Shown here: piece after piece, positions 36,505 through 48,949 of the stretch
Layout of the letters: every line of letters begins with the position of its first letter
Position numbering within the stretch: position 1 is the first letter of the stretch
Origin: Taudactylus pleione
Taxonomy: Eukaryota; Chordata; Amphibia; Anura; Myobatrachidae
Direction: 5' to 3'
Assembly (NCBI GenBank): GCA_031769625.1
Contig: JAUIMM010000040.1
Span: forward strand, 17,868,001 to 17,932,000
Length of the DNA: 64,000 nt
Notes under the pieces: generated by a model
The model's database searches: none
What the model saw: the letters and a program-made list of their open reading frames with translations, nothing else
What the model was told of the DNA's origin: nothing
Made by a program: the position numbers and the translations under genes

Positions 36505-39451
36505 ATATGCTTTCAAATGGTTCGGATCACTATTATGTTACTTCAAAAAGTGTCTGGCTACACTTGTAAGTGGCTTGAATTTAATTGCATCTGTTCTGGC
36601 ATTTTTTATATTTCGTATGTGCTCAGAGATTCTTTGTCTCATTTGTCTTTTGGTCATGCCAATGTAATTCAAGCCACATGTGCAAAAAAGGCAATAGATC
36701 ACTCCTATTGTTTTGCATTGATAAAATCTTTTATCTCTATATCCCTGCCAAATCTATCAATTGTCTTATTATTAGGTATTATATATTTGCAGGTAGTACA
36801 ATTTCCACACTTATGACATCCTGTTATATTTATTTTATGACTTTCTTGTCTTTTGAAGTGACTATGTACTAATCTTTTTTGCAGATTATCGGACCTCCGC
36901 CATCTGACATCAATCCTCTCACCAAGTATCATCTCCAGATCTCTGTCCATGGTGAGTATATTCCAATGTCTTTGTAGGATTTCTTTTATCTGTTTCCATT
37001 CGTTACAGAAGGTTCCAATAAATCTGACTTTATTATCTTCTCCTTTTTCTTTTTTTGTAGGGAATATTAACATTTCTCTATTTTTTCTCTTTGCTTCATA
37101 ATATCCTGATTTAATGGTTTTCCTATTATAGCCTCTCCTCTGTAATCTATTTGTTAATTCTCTAGATCTTTCCTCAAAGGTTGCTATCTCCGTGCAATTG
37201 CGTCAGATTCTCAGAAATTCCCCTTGGGTAATCCCTTGATGGTAGCAGGGCAATGGGAGCTATTGGCATGGAGGATACTATTAGTAGCCATTTTCTTCCG
37301 AAACATATCAGTGACTATATGCCCTTCTTCTGTTATTTTGATCTGTAGATCTAGAAAGGTTACCATTTCCTGGCTCATTTCACTGGTAAGCTTCAAATTG
37401 ATCTCGTTACAATTTAGCATGGTAATAAATTCCATCAATTCTTCTCTCATTCCTTCCCATATTATCAAGATATCATCGATATATCAAAAGCAAGATGTTA
37501 TATGGTTGGTATATTGGTAATTTTCCCATGAGAATACCATTTTTTTCTCCCACCACCCGAGGTACAGATTGGCATACGTCGGTGCACAAGTTGTGCCCAT
37601 CGCTGTACCCCGGGTCTGTAGGTAGTATCTCTCATTGAAGGTGAAGAAATTTTTCGTTAGAATAAATTCAAGAAGTTGTAAAATGAAGCCATTCAAATCT
37701 CTACCCTCTTCTATATCCAGGAAGTATTTAATCACTTCTATACCGTACTTATGGTTTATGCTGGTATACAGCGACTCTACGTCGCATATGCATAGTCAGG
37801 TCTCCTTCGTCACAGTTAAATTGTGTATTTTACCCAAAATATCTAGGGTATCCCTTGTATAGGATGGTAATTCTATTACAAATTTTCGGAGATATTTATC
37901 AACATAAATGCTCGCCCTTTCTGTCAAACCATCGATACCTCACACTATAGGTCTTCCTGGCGGCTGTTGTAAATCCTTATGGGTTTTGGGTAGGATGTAG
38001 AATGTTGGAACCTTAGGGTGTTCAACCCATAAATAGTCCCTCTCATTTTTGGTAATTATACCTTGGTTAAAGTTTCTTTCAATCATCCTTCTGTACTCAC
38101 ATAGGAAATTTGCGGTTGGGTTGAAGATTAATCTCCTATAGCAATTGGTATCATCCAGTTGCCTAAGAACCTTTAGTATAGTCTTCCTTCTTCCACAAAA
38201 CAATATTACCCCCCTTTGTCTGAGGGTTTAATCTCAATCTCATCCCATTTTTCTATCTCTTGTAATGCAAAATATTCTAATTTGGAGAGGTTGAAATCAA
38301 GCTTCTTGTTCTTTTGTTCATAAAGTTTATCCAAATCTTTAGACACTTGCTCCATATAGACTCTAACTTGAGGACAAATCTGAGGGTTGGGGAAAAAAGT
38401 TGATTGTTTTTTCAGGGGATTGTCTTTCTTATTATTCAATTGTGTTTCTGAGTTTTCTTCCAGAAGTTCTTCCAGTATATCTAATGCTTGCATGTCTGTT
38501 TCATCCATAATATAATTCATCTCATTAGCCTGCATATGATCTTCTCTTGATCTTTCTTTATTAATAAAGAATTTTTTAAGGATTTTTCTTGTGAAGAGAT
38601 TGAGGTCCTTTTCTACCTCAAACCTATTCATTGATTTGGTAGGAGAGAAGGACAGTCCTTTGGAGAGTATACTGATATGATGTGCATTCAGTTCCTCATC
38701 TGTAAGATTAATAATTTGTAAGGTTTCATTATTCCCTTCTATTTCCTGAAGGTCCTGTTCCTCCTCTGCACATGGGAGCCCCATTCTCCCATTTCTCTCT
38801 ATCTTTGAATTCCCCCTCTCCTCCTTGTCCTTCTATATGGTTCGTGGGGTCTATAGATGTTTGACAATCTAATCCTAAAAAACGAGATGCTGATGTCTCA
38901 AAATCTGATTTGGAATATCTATAGGAATTTCTCTGGTTTCTATTCTTAGATATTTTTCTCCATTTAAAAATATTATTAGTGACATAATCATTTTTATCAC
39001 GTAGATATTTTTGTTGCTTCTTTTCTATTATATTTTTTTCAAATTGTTCTATCTCTAGTTTGTGTTTCTGATATAACTTCTGGAATGAATCCAGATTTTC
39101 AAATCCCTTGAGTTTTTCCCCAATTTTTTGAATCTCCTTACCATATTGTTCTAATAGTATTTCATCATGTTTGATAAGGATATTTATCAGTTCTCGTGAG
39201 CATCTCAGAATACTTTTCTCCCACTATTTCCTCAAAGGTTCTTCCAGCTCAAAGGCTGGGAATAGTTTAGGTCTAAGACCCCTTGGTGCAATATTACTTT
39301 GTTGGTAGTTATCAAACATTGTTTTGTTCCAGAAGGTTTTTGTTTGTTTCATTATAATGTATTTTAATTCTATTAAATCATTGTTCCAATTTGCCCCTAC
39401 TGGGTCATCATTTCTACTACACATACCTCCAAAAATAGAATTAGCTTCCAT
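36505..39451 (-). pseudogene. PLE-1 RT plus GIY-YIG polyprotein (decayed)
   Basis: Read right to left from ATG 39451. An N-terminal region is followed by the block at 38784-38206, rich in charged residues and ending '..IEIKPSDKGG'. The RT core follows: 'VPTFYILPKTHK' near 38000, 'GTAMGT.CAPTYANLYLGWWE' near 37590, catalytic YIDD near 37473, 'VTFLDLQI' near 37345. A linker with cysteine pairs (CHKCGNCTTC) leads to a GIY-YIG domain at about 36700-36505 (GVIYCLF..YIGMT). Frameshifts and stops separate the blocks; a stop codon sits immediately before YIDD. Confidence 0.85.
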
Positions 39452-39863
39452 TTTCCCTTTTGTCTTGTCTATTCATCAAATCCTGACTTAAACTAAATAA
39501 GGACATTCTGGCTTTTGTTTGATTCCACTTATATTATTGAATTTATATTTCATTTGTATTTTTTGGACCGTTTTCTCAATTTTTGTTATTGTTATTCTTG
39601 ATTTTAGTTTTTATTGTGCTGAGATCATGAATGACTGATCCAGTATCAGTCTAAACATTCATGAAGACTAACAAGAGGTGTGATCTTGCACCAATAAGGT
39701 TATAAATAAATCTCCATTCCAGAGAAACTTCTTCTTATTTAATCTTCAAGACCCTTAAACTTCACCTCTTTTATTAGGATTATAGTTATAAGTATGTGTG
39801 AAGGTGCTACCTTGTAATCTTGTAGTTATCACAATTGAAAAAACAAACAAAGAAAAGACAAGA
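39452..39863. other. PLE-1 5' non-coding segment
   Basis: 412 bases between the presumed PLE-1 start codon and its right inverted repeat. AT-rich with no open frame; presumably the element's 5' leader. Confidence 0.5.
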
Positions 39864-40722
39864 CTTGATGAATAGTGTGGACTCTCATGGATTAAATGAA
39901 CACAATCAATTTGGAGCCTTCTTGTAGATAATATGACAATTTTATGATAATTTCATTAATATCTCCCCCTTTTAAATAGAGGACCATTATGTATGATTGT
40001 TACTAATACAAAAGAATGGACCCCTTATCTAGTATCATTAAAATGTAAAGCACTACCAATAGTCCAAGGATCTCATGATGGATAGATTTCTATATAAAAG
40101 TTTAGATTAGAATATGAGGGATGTACTATTTTGATAATGGATATTGTATGTGGAGATATGTATATTTTAATATTGGAGGATAGTTTTATATAGGGATATA
40201 ATAACTTTTTGTACTCAAAATATTTCATTTCCCCTTTACTACACGATTAATATGAATTATATCAAGCACATATTTAACACTACACATATTAGAAATTATA
40301 TCACTCACTATATTTTAATCACAATATATAATACATCACTGAATTATTTGTAGGTTAAAATCACAAGATATTATTTGAATACTCAAGTGAATTTTATCTT
40401 ATTTCATTTTGAATAAAGAATAAGGGAAATTTATGAGATAATATACAATTCTTTCACAATATGATTATTTTTACTTAGGACATGCACTTTATTTATTTGG
40501 ATTATGACTCTTGTTTGGGTTTTCACAATTTATTAATTTATTAGTTTTACTTTACACTATAGCACATTTATTAACTTTATACTAATATTAATCACATATT
40601 AATAGATTTGGAATATAGAGGCACAATAAATATAAATATTAGAATTAAAGCACATACTAATATCATAATATATATCCTATAATTAAATTTTCTCCACATA
40701 TTGTGACTAGATCTCACAACAA

Positions 40723-40762
<40 letters not shown>

Positions 40763-41055
40763 GTATGTTATATTATGTTTTATTCTATATTAATATTTGT
40801 AGTATATCTACACAATACAATTTTCTCCATATTTTGTGATAAGATTCCATAACAATTATTATTATTTTATATATATTATATATTATTTTTTTCTCCCTTT
40901 TGCTTTATTTTGTTTTATTTCATATTATTATGTGCATATACATTTATATTAAAAACTTAATATATTTAACATATGATCAAATTGTTCAGTATTATAATAA
41001 AAATTCTAAGTACTGTTATAAGGACTGTTACAAAGACAGCAGTACTAGGAACATG
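39864..41055. repeat. PLE-1 right inverted terminal repeat
   Basis: Partner of 35227-36424. The identity is high with a few small differences, such as taaatagagg here against the complement of cctcaatgtaa in the left arm. Confidence 0.93.
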
Positions 41056-41533
41056 CTATAATTGTACCAATTAGGGATATGTACATTTTAAGAGGGAGTT
41101 AAGGGATATATAATTTAAAATATATGATAGCAAAATGGATTTCTATAGTGCAAGAGGATAGGCACAGGTCGATTTATATGATTATCCCAATAATGGGGAC
41201 AAAAGATAAAATATCTAATATCTATTAATCAATTAAAAAGGAAATGAAGTTTAATATACTTTGCTATAACATCATACAAAGTCATCTAATGGTTAATAAT
41301 AACAAGTGACAAGGTTGGGATGGTAGGACATATCATATTTATTGTGAACACTGGGTAATATTAATAAGTTCCATTAAAACACACTTATTATTAATTGATA
41401 CACCTGAGGAGTGACTATACTATGGAGCATATAGAAGAACCAATTAGAGAGAGTAACGGAGGGGAAAATTCAAACTGACCTATGGGATATCCTTTGATTG
41501 GATAAAAACAGGACACAGCAGACATTCTGGTTG
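41056..41533. other. Unassigned AT-rich DNA
   Basis: No gene recognised. A 'cacctgaggagtgac' motif near 41401 faintly recalls PLE terminal sequence, but this is too weak to call. Confidence 0.4.
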
Positions 41534-41584
41534 CACTAAATAAACAAAACAACAATGAAACAAACCACCTGCGCCTCAGGACTG
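41534..41584. repeat. 51-bp direct repeat, left copy (flanks PLE-2)
   Basis: Matches 46336-46386 almost exactly over 51 bp (from cactaaataaac to cctcaggactg). Probably an unusually long target-site duplication made when PLE-2 inserted. Confidence 0.85.
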
Positions 41585-42262
41585 CAGCTCAGCACACACC
41601 AGGGAGCACCAAATCCCCAAATGTTACAAACAAAAAATATGGGCGGTCCAAGAGTAGCGCTGTCCTCAACATAAGAAACGTGTGTCCCCCTTCCATCAAT
41701 ACTTGAAGATATAGTATCCTCAACAGGGAAAAAATAGAGATACAGTGGAGAGTTTTATGCACTGTATAAATGGAATATCTTCAACAATGTATGGTCATGG
41801 AATACGGGCAACTCACCCCAAAGCAGTGAGATGCATTCACAACAAGGTGTCTTTCATAAATCTTCTTTATACAATCATACAGCTCTTATCGTCCCCTTCT
41901 GGGTCTTAACTCACCTGGAAACAGATGTCAGCATTCCCCAAAAGGTTTCTTTTATGTAGAGTCATATATATAGTATGTAATAAAGTTCCAAAGCCAAAGC
42001 CCAGATGAAATAATCACTGAGGTGGCTGGATTGCCAAACAGGATTTATTCATAAAAAAGCCAAAAATGTTTATTCCAAACAGGATAAAAATACATGATAA
42101 AAACACAGGAAAAGTTATTTTCTCATATATGAAACCCACCAACCACTTGGATATCCAGCAACAAAATTCCAACCTCACCCGGAATGAAGCTGGCTTTGTC
42201 CGGCCATCAGATGGTAGTAGATATAAAAAGATGAATCCACAGTGGTTGGGGGTCCCTAGTAC

Positions 42263-42303
42263 CACCAACGCATTTCAGACTATAGCAGTCCTTCCTCAGG
42301 GTG
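42263..42303 (-). ncRNA. Hammerhead-ribozyme-like motif of PLE-2
   Basis: The minus strand reads CTGAGGA, an imperfect stem II (GGACT/AGTCT around gctat), then GAAATGCGTTGG. This fits the degenerate hammerhead core (CUGANGA, stem II, GAAA) known from PLE terminal repeats. Cleavage competence is doubtful: the core departs from CUGANGA at one position. Confidence 0.45.
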
Positions 42304-43010
42304 TATATGGACACTCACAAAGTCCACATATATATACCTCTTATCCACTTAAGGTAGGAGGAGTCATACAAAGAAATATTCAAACCATGGAAAAAATCCC
42401 TCTAAAGTTAACACATGCAGACATCCCCCATACTATAAAAACTGTTAATCTGTTATACCTAAACATATTAATGTAGATCCATCTAACATATGCATAAATA
42501 CATAGCATAAACAAATATGTTAATATCCATGGATAAATCCTATAGCATATTAATCCAGTCCGCATTTTATGAATAAAATTACACAGGGGTATCCGGCGCC
42601 CACATGTTTCTCCATGCTCGCATCCTGGAAGTGTCATGTCCGTCTACATCCGGTCTGCGGGTATCATGTCATTAGGCTGCTTCCATTGTAGATAGCACAT
42701 TACCGGAAGAGATGATGACGGATTTCCGTACTGTGGAACGCAAACCACGGAGATGACATCACATGGTAATGCGTGCTCTATTGTTACACGGGACATCATT
42801 TTGTGGGGGTTTTTATCTCCGTGGAGATCGAGGTAGATATGAATGTGGACAATATTTTGGTCCAGTAATCCCAAGTGCCATAGATAAAAAAATTAAAAAA
42901 CAACATATTACCGTATGGAACAATAAAACATTACAAACAAATACATCTAAAAATGGAAACCATATACCAAAAAAGGATATAAAATCATAAAAATTTAGGG
43001 ATATGAAAAC

Positions 43011-43682
43011 TCATAGAAACCATTTCATTTCAAAATCAACGTTAAGTCCCTTCGGGACTAAACATTTTAAAAAATGTATCATTTTCATTTCTTCTTGAGC
43101 TAATCTTTTGTCCCTATTATTAACTCTCCAGTTTGGTTTTACAATTTTTATACCACAAAATGATACTAAATGTTTGGTCTCACATGCATGTTTTTGTTTA
43201 AAATGTGACGAAACATGGTGCGTGTCTAGGCCTTTTTTGATATTTCGCACATGCTCCGCCAGTCTCTCTTTCAAAAGCCGAGTGGTTTTACCCACATACA
43301 TGCTACTGCATGTGCATTCCAACAAATAGACACAATATTTACTATTGCATGTTATGAAATCATTGATTGAGAACAACTTCCCTGTTTGTGTGGATTTGAA
43401 ATGTGTAATTTTAGTGTTCTTAGATTTACAAGTTCTACACATACTACAAATACCGCACCGGAAGAACCCCTTTGATCTAATATTTGCCCCTAATGCAGGA
43501 GGGGTTATTACACTTCTCACTATATTGTCTTTAATATTGCATGCTCTTCTATACACAAAAGTGGGCTTGGTTTCTATATACGTTTTTAATAAGGGATCAT
43601 TCCTCAATATCCCCCAGTGTTTGGCTATTACATTTTCTAGTTGTTTATACTGATTATTAAAACGTGTTATGAAGGGAATCAT
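43011..43682 (-). pseudogene. PLE-2 GIY-YIG endonuclease part
   Basis: A 223-codon open frame. Residues 1-100 form the linker between RT and endonuclease, with a Cys-rich CGICSMCRTC motif. Residues about 115-170 are the GIY-YIG domain (YCVYLLEC...YVGKTTR..ERLAEH), with the catalytic arginine and the tyrosines in place. It would nick target DNA to prime reverse transcription. It is separated from the RT by stops and frame changes between 43683 and 43950, so it is listed as part of a broken gene even though the domain itself is intact. Confidence 0.8.
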
Positions 43683-43950
43683 TGGTTTTTTCTCATTAAT
43701 CCTTTTTGTTTGGTAGTAGATATTGCACCTATTATATCAAGATTAGCACCTCTTTCTCTAGCTTTTCTTACTATATCAGTTGCGTAACCCTTAGTTAGGA
43801 ATTGTTCCTCTAAAATTTCCGCATGTACATCATAAATCGCTTTATCTGTACAATTCCATCTAATATGCTGAAATTGGCTGCAGGGAAAACTCCTCAGCCA
43901 ATTCTGGTGATGATTGCTATCATACTTTATAAATGAATTACAATAAGTTT

Positions 43951-46319
43951 TTAGACAAAATTCCTTGTTTTAATTTGGTCACCCTCAACATATAGAGTTA
44001 AATCAAGAAAATCAACCATATTAGAACTGATATTAAAAGTTAATGTAATATTGGAGGTATTACTATTAAGATGTTGGCAGAACAAGTCGAGACTGGTCCG
44101 GTCTCCACTCCAAACAAACAGGATATCATCTATGTACCACCGCCATGTCACCAGACTGGACCCAAACTGGTGGCCACTCAAACTGAGTGAGCCTCCCACC
44201 ACGCCATAAAAAGATTGGCGTAGCTTGGGGCCAGTCTGGTGCCCATGGCGGTGCCTGTAAGTTGGAGAAAAAATGTGTTCTCAAACCAAAAAAAATTGTT
44301 TTGTAATATCATGTTGATACCCTCCAATATAAAATGTTTATATTCCTCTGATGCCTCTTTTTTATCCAAAAAATATTTTACCACATCGATACCTGATTGA
44401 TGTCTAATAATGGTGTACAAGGATGTGACGTCCGCCGTTATCATCCAATACCCAGTTTGCCATTTTATACTTGAAAGCATTTCAATCACTGAAATGGTAT
44501 CCTTTAAGTAAGATATAGTTTCCTGTACTAGGGGCTGAAGTTGGTGATCCAAATAATGGGATAAATTAGACAAAACAGAATTGGTACCTGCCACAATTGG
44601 CCGACCAGGGGGTTTCTCTTTATTTTTATGCATTTTAGATAGTACATAGATCACTGGAATAGCAGGTTCATCGATTTTAATATATTTTTGTATGGTTTCT
44701 GTGATGATGCCCTTTGAGATGTATAACATTAAAAAAGTCTCAAGATTTTTTATAATCATAATCGTGGGATTACCCCTCAATTTTTTATAAGTTGAGACAT
44801 CGGACAGCTGTCTAATGATCTCCTCACTATAGTCATCAACATCAAGTACCACCACGCTGCCACCCTTATGGGCTGGCTTGATCACAATTTGTTTGTTCTC
44901 CCTAAGTGTTTTTATGGCTAACCTTTCATCTTTAGATAAATTAGTATTCTTAATCGGTTTAAAAGTTATCCTTTCTAAATCATCCATAACTAGCCGTCAA
45001 AGGATTCGATGAAACAGCCTTTTTTGTGAGTAGGATAGAAAGTAGACTTCTTTTTGAAGACTGAATAAGAGGTGTCATCTATAGGTTGATCACCACTCGC
45101 AGGATTTTCAGCAAAAAATCTCTTTAATGTTAAATGTCTAATGAATCATTGTAAATCCACAAAGACCTCAAAGTCATTCACAAAACTAGAGGGGGCGAAT
45201 TTTAGGCCCCTTTCTAGAACATTCAATTCATGTTCATTTAATACATATTTACTCAGGTTATATATCTTAGTTTTACTCATTTTTTTATCATCTACAATTC
45301 CCTCGTCAGTAGGGATGGCACCTACAACATTCGAATGCTGATTTTTTTTGCCTATTAATCCGTTTTTGTCTTTTATGTTTTCTGTAAGATGTAGTGCCGC
45401 CTCTTTTACCTCTTTTTGTTTGTTATCTGTGGAAGGTTGGGGGCCTTTTTTCAATCTAAAAAATCCCCTTCATGTTCAAGAACATCAAACCTATTTCTAT
45501 TCCTCCATTTATTGTCCCTCCTATATGGGGATATATTGTTCTCCCTTAGATTATATCTATTAGGATGTCTTGGTTGCCAGGCCTCCTTTGATCTACCATA
45601 TCTATTTTTGCAATGTGTGAAATTGTTTTCTCTGAAAAGTCTCCTATTTGTGGTTTCCATATTTCTGCCGCTATTTTTATAACCAGGCTTCTCAGTCCTA
45701 GTTTCCCCCCAATCGTTGGCTCGACTGTACTAAATGTAGGTTTTTTGTAGTTATTCTCACCCGCGAACCTTTTTTCTTTCTTAGTAATTAGATGTTGTGT
45801 TCCTGAGTTATACTCTTTTTTTTATCTCTCCAATATTTTTTCTTTTTTTTCAATTTTAAATCCCTTTCATTTCTTTCTATTTTAGTAATAATATTATTTT
45901 CTAGTTCTTTATATTCTTCTGAACCACTAAAGGGCTCAACTAAGGTTTTATATGCATTGATATTTTCTTCTAAAGTTCTTAACTTCCTTTATGATAAGTT
46001 CCATCAGTGAGAACGAACAAACATCAAGAATTCTGAACCATTCATTTTTAAAGTCCTGCGTAGCATTGTCAAATGATGGAACCTTATCAATCCTTAAACC
46101 TCTAGGTATTAGATGTTCAGAACTATATTATTCAAGGGAATCTAGCTCCCACCATACTTTTCCTTCTCTCAATAGAGATTTCTCTAGTTTGAGCATAGCC
46201 ACTTCTACATCATCATCATCTACAATATTGCTTTCTTTTTCATCTCCAAAAATCTCATTTATGCAGGCTTTTCTATGTCCCCTATGTGAGAACATATTTA
46301 CAGACAGCTGGTAGTTCAA
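43951..46319 (-). pseudogene. PLE-2 N-terminal region and reverse transcriptase (broken)
   Basis: The likely start is near 46319. Acidic and lysine-rich N-terminal segments (46319-46128, 45660-45451, 45454-45146) lie in different frames. The 44987-44178 frame has the RT: 'KPAHKGGSVVVLD', 'MHKNKEKPPGRPIVAG', motif A 'TADVTSLYT', and 'GTAMGTRLAPSYANLFMAWWE'. After a frameshift near 44190 the RT continues with YIDDILFVW (motif C) and 'VDFLDLTL'. Core catalytic aspartates are retained, so this is a recently broken RT. Confidence 0.85.
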
Positions 46320-46335
46320 ATCGGGTGCAAAAGAA

Positions 46336-46386
46336 CACTAAATAAACAAAACAACAATGAATCAAACCACCTGCGCCTCAGGACTG
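46336..46386. repeat. 51-bp direct repeat, right copy
   Basis: Partner of 41534-41584, differing by one or two bases in the middle. Confidence 0.85.
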
Positions 46387-47565
46387 TGCCAAATGCAGCA
46401 TGGCCTCCGCTCTCGCGCCGTTGCTCCCGGCATCTGCAAGTGTGTATGCACTTGCCAATGCCAGTATCCCACCGGGTCCTGTCGCTAACGAGGTCGGTAC
46501 AAATTAGACTACATCAAGTGTGTAGCGGCCTTAAGTTTTTAGATGCCAGCATCGGTCGCAACATTTGAACTTTCACCAGCCCTATGCTAGATGCAGATCA
46601 TCCAAATATGGTTTCCAATGTGACCAATTCAGGGTCTCTATAGCCAACCCACTGTTACCACCTAGGAACACCCAACACATTTCTAATACACTACTTGGTG
46701 CATGCATTTGATCAGGGGACAGGATGGAAGTAGTAGTAATGCCACAGCAGGGACAGGCTTAGAGTCGTAATAGTGTGGGGTAGACTGGGAGTGGTAGTTC
46801 AGAACAGGGGGCAGGATGGGAGTAATAGTGGAAAGCAGTGGCAGGCTGGGAGTAGTATTGTTGAGCAGGGGGCAGGGTGGATGTATTGGTGGGAATAAGC
46901 AGGCAGAATAGGAGTGGATGAGACTCACCAGGAAGCTTAACAAGAATCACCTCCACTCCAGGGTCACTTCAGCTTACTGCAGCTGATGGGTCCCGGCTGC
47001 AATCCCTCAGGGCTGACAGCAGCCTCACACAGCCAGAGTGTGTGCCTCTGAGGTCCATGTCCCACTCCTTCAGCTCCCACTTGGAGTCCATCCCAGGCAC
47101 AGCTGCTTGGTTCACCTCATCTCCAGCAGCCCCAGGGGACAGTACAGCCCGCCTCTGACCATCCCACAGTGAGGGGGCTGACGACAAGTGACGGCAGCTG
47201 AGGGAGGGGACACCGTGGCGCACATTGATAGCGGAGCTGGGAGCTTCTGGTCTGCGTTCCAGAAGCAGGCAGCCGCAATGTCTGCCCACTGCCCAGCCAG
47301 AGGTGTCTTCCAGCTGAGCAAAGGGGTGCATGGGGCTGGCCCAGGGGTAATTTTCCAGCTTTCCTGTCAGCCCAATCTGCCCCTGCGCATACTACCATGT
47401 AAAGAAAGGGTAACCAGGCTACAATATTCAGTTTGTCAGTCTACTGCTTTTGCTGCATGTTATTTGATCCTAAGCCAAAATCAAAGTTTGGGAGTGCCTG
47501 CATTAATAACGGGCAACATATTGTGGAATATCTGAACATGCATGATAGATCTCCTGAGCACTTTA
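46387..47565. other. Unassigned DNA with a G-rich minisatellite
   Basis: 46700-46930 contains degenerate ~45-bp repeats of the type 'gcagggggcaggatgggagtagtag'. 46969-47331 has a 120-codon minus-strand open frame in GC-rich sequence with no recognised domain. I do not call a gene here. Confidence 0.5.
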
Positions 47566-47804
47566 TGGGCCCTATTTTACTACAATCTGCATGTGACATG
47601 CAGATTGTAGTGTGATATTTTCACCTTGCATTGCAAATTTAGGTAAAATCACAGGGAATTATCAAAAAACCCCTGTAATTTTACGAATTCTACTCCAATT
47701 GCCCTTTAGTAAATTTATGTGAAACTAAAATAATGTGAAAAGGGTGTGAAAACACCCCGTTTCACTTTATTTAAGTAAAAATGTTAAGAAAGAGGCCCCT
47801 AAAT
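47566..47804. mobile_element. Possible MITE with central hairpin
   Basis: The ends gggccctattttact and the complement of aggcccctaaat are roughly inverted. The sequence at 47579-47610 folds into a hairpin (ctacaatctgcat / atgcagattgtag). No target duplication was identified. Confidence 0.35.
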
Positions 47805-47929
47805 CCTGTAAAATGTGCCTTGATGCTGAAAGATACCTGAAGATAAACAAAAGCATAATAAGAGATATAGAAATATGGCAGCAGTCACCTCTTCCTCTTT
47901 GCAGCAAATGTGGCAATGTCCTGAGTCCC

Positions 47930-48500
47930 AGTTGGCGTCTTACGTCTACTGGAAGTGGTTACGATCGTACTTCTGGTTCTGCAGCTATCCCACCATCCAA
48001 TGCGTTTCATGCAGTAATGCACTTTGTCAAGGATGGTTTACCTTGTGGGTAGTCCCTTTTATACCAGGGAGATTGAAAAAACTTTATTGGGTCTGTTTAA
48101 AAAACTGAAGTCCTCTGCCGGGTCTTCTGTGTAAAGAAGCGGCAAGCACGTTTGGGTGCTTGTATTCTAAATATCCAGCATTGCCCTCAAAATAAAATTA
48201 ATAAAAAATGAATAAAATTAGAATAAATTAAAAACAAAATGAAAAGAAAGAGACATGCAAGCTCAAATACAATCAGAGACCAGTCATTGATGGGCTGTAC
48301 TGGTAAGAATCAAGGCAGTTGTGGTATTCCTTTAAAAAAAAAATAGCTTGGCTTTTCATGGGAATTCAAATAAGTTATTCACTTCCAATAATGGAAACTT
48401 TTTAAGCCTGAAAGAGCTATTAGGTATATTTGACCCAGTAATGTTGGATTATTTACATTTAGTGACCTCAGAAGAGATCCATAGTCACTATTGTGGCAAT
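47930..48500. repeat. ~0.57-kb direct repeat, left copy (PLE-3 terminal sequence plus hAT transposase fragment)
   Basis: Closely matches 51573-52205. The left half contains PLE-like terminal sequence, with a hammerhead-like motif at 47991-48040 on the minus strand (stem CCATCC/GGATGG around a GAAACGC core). The right half (about 48290-48500) translates on the plus strand to 'NNGNFLSLKELLGIFDPVM' and 'TSEEIHSHYCGNFI', which resembles hAT/ZMYM1-like transposases. Confidence 0.8.
48290..48500 (+). pseudogene. hAT (ZMYM1-like) transposase fragment, upstream part
   Basis: The plus-strand translation carries the segment found in ZMYM1-like hAT transposase-derived proteins just ahead of the RNase H-like core ('NGNFLSL..LLG.FDPVM', then 'TSEEIHSHYC'). 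It is cut at about 48500 by PLE-3. The next part of the same protein is at 52160 on. Stops are present. Confidence 0.6.
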
Positions 48501-48949
48501 TTCATTAAATTCAATTAAAATTAGAATAAATTAAAAACGAAATTAACACAAAGTAAAAACAAAAAATAATAAAACAAGTAGAATATGAATAAAAAATAAA
48601 TAAATAAACAATATATAATTATCTTTAAATTGTGTGGATGTTAGGAAAATATCTGATGTTGGGGTGTATGAACCTTATAGAAATTGTTATTCATAGGAAG
48701 GCATTGAGCTCGATGTCTATATTTAATCATTTAGGTTTCAAGGTTTTAAGTTAGTATATCCACTTTGTTTTTTGTTTTTTTTATTCTGTTACCAGGTCCC
48801 CGTCCCCCCCCTCTGTCCATTGTGGGGTCACTTTTTGGATTCTGATGAATCTCAGTACATCTGGGTTCTTGTCATGTGTACTAAGTAATGTTTTGACACA
48901 CTGTGTGTGGAGAGTCCTCTTTTAATATTGTACATATGTTCGGCTATAT

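Larger units (their letters stand above)
35227..41055 (-). mobile_element. Penelope-like element 1 with 1.2-kb inverted terminal repeats
   Basis: The minus strand encodes a Penelope-type RT followed by a GIY-YIG endonuclease. The coding block is enclosed by AT-rich inverted repeats 35227-36424 and 39864-41055 (about 1,195 bp each, near-identical). PLEs are known for terminal repeats that may be direct or inverted. The whole 5.8-kb element interrupts the DIRS element on its left; the DNA beyond 41055 is not DIRS. No target duplication was found. Confidence 0.85.
41585..46335 (-). mobile_element. Penelope-like element 2
   Basis: A 4.75-kb minus-strand PLE between 51-bp direct repeats. From 5' (right) to 3' (left) it has a long N-terminal region, RT, GIY-YIG, and a 1.4-kb 3' segment. 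That segment contains a hammerhead-like motif (minus strand CTGAGGA...GAAATGCG, 42303-42263). It is from a different family than PLE-1 and better preserved. No terminal repeat pair was seen other than the flanking 51-mers. Confidence 0.85.

Noticed and set aside
41400..41450. A further hammerhead-like motif (ctgaggagtgac...)
   Set aside because: Stem II and the GAAA element cannot be placed convincingly.
46969..47331. 120-codon minus-strand frame in GC-rich DNA
   Set aside because: No domain recognised, overlapping alternative frames of similar length, no splice or start context that sets it apart.
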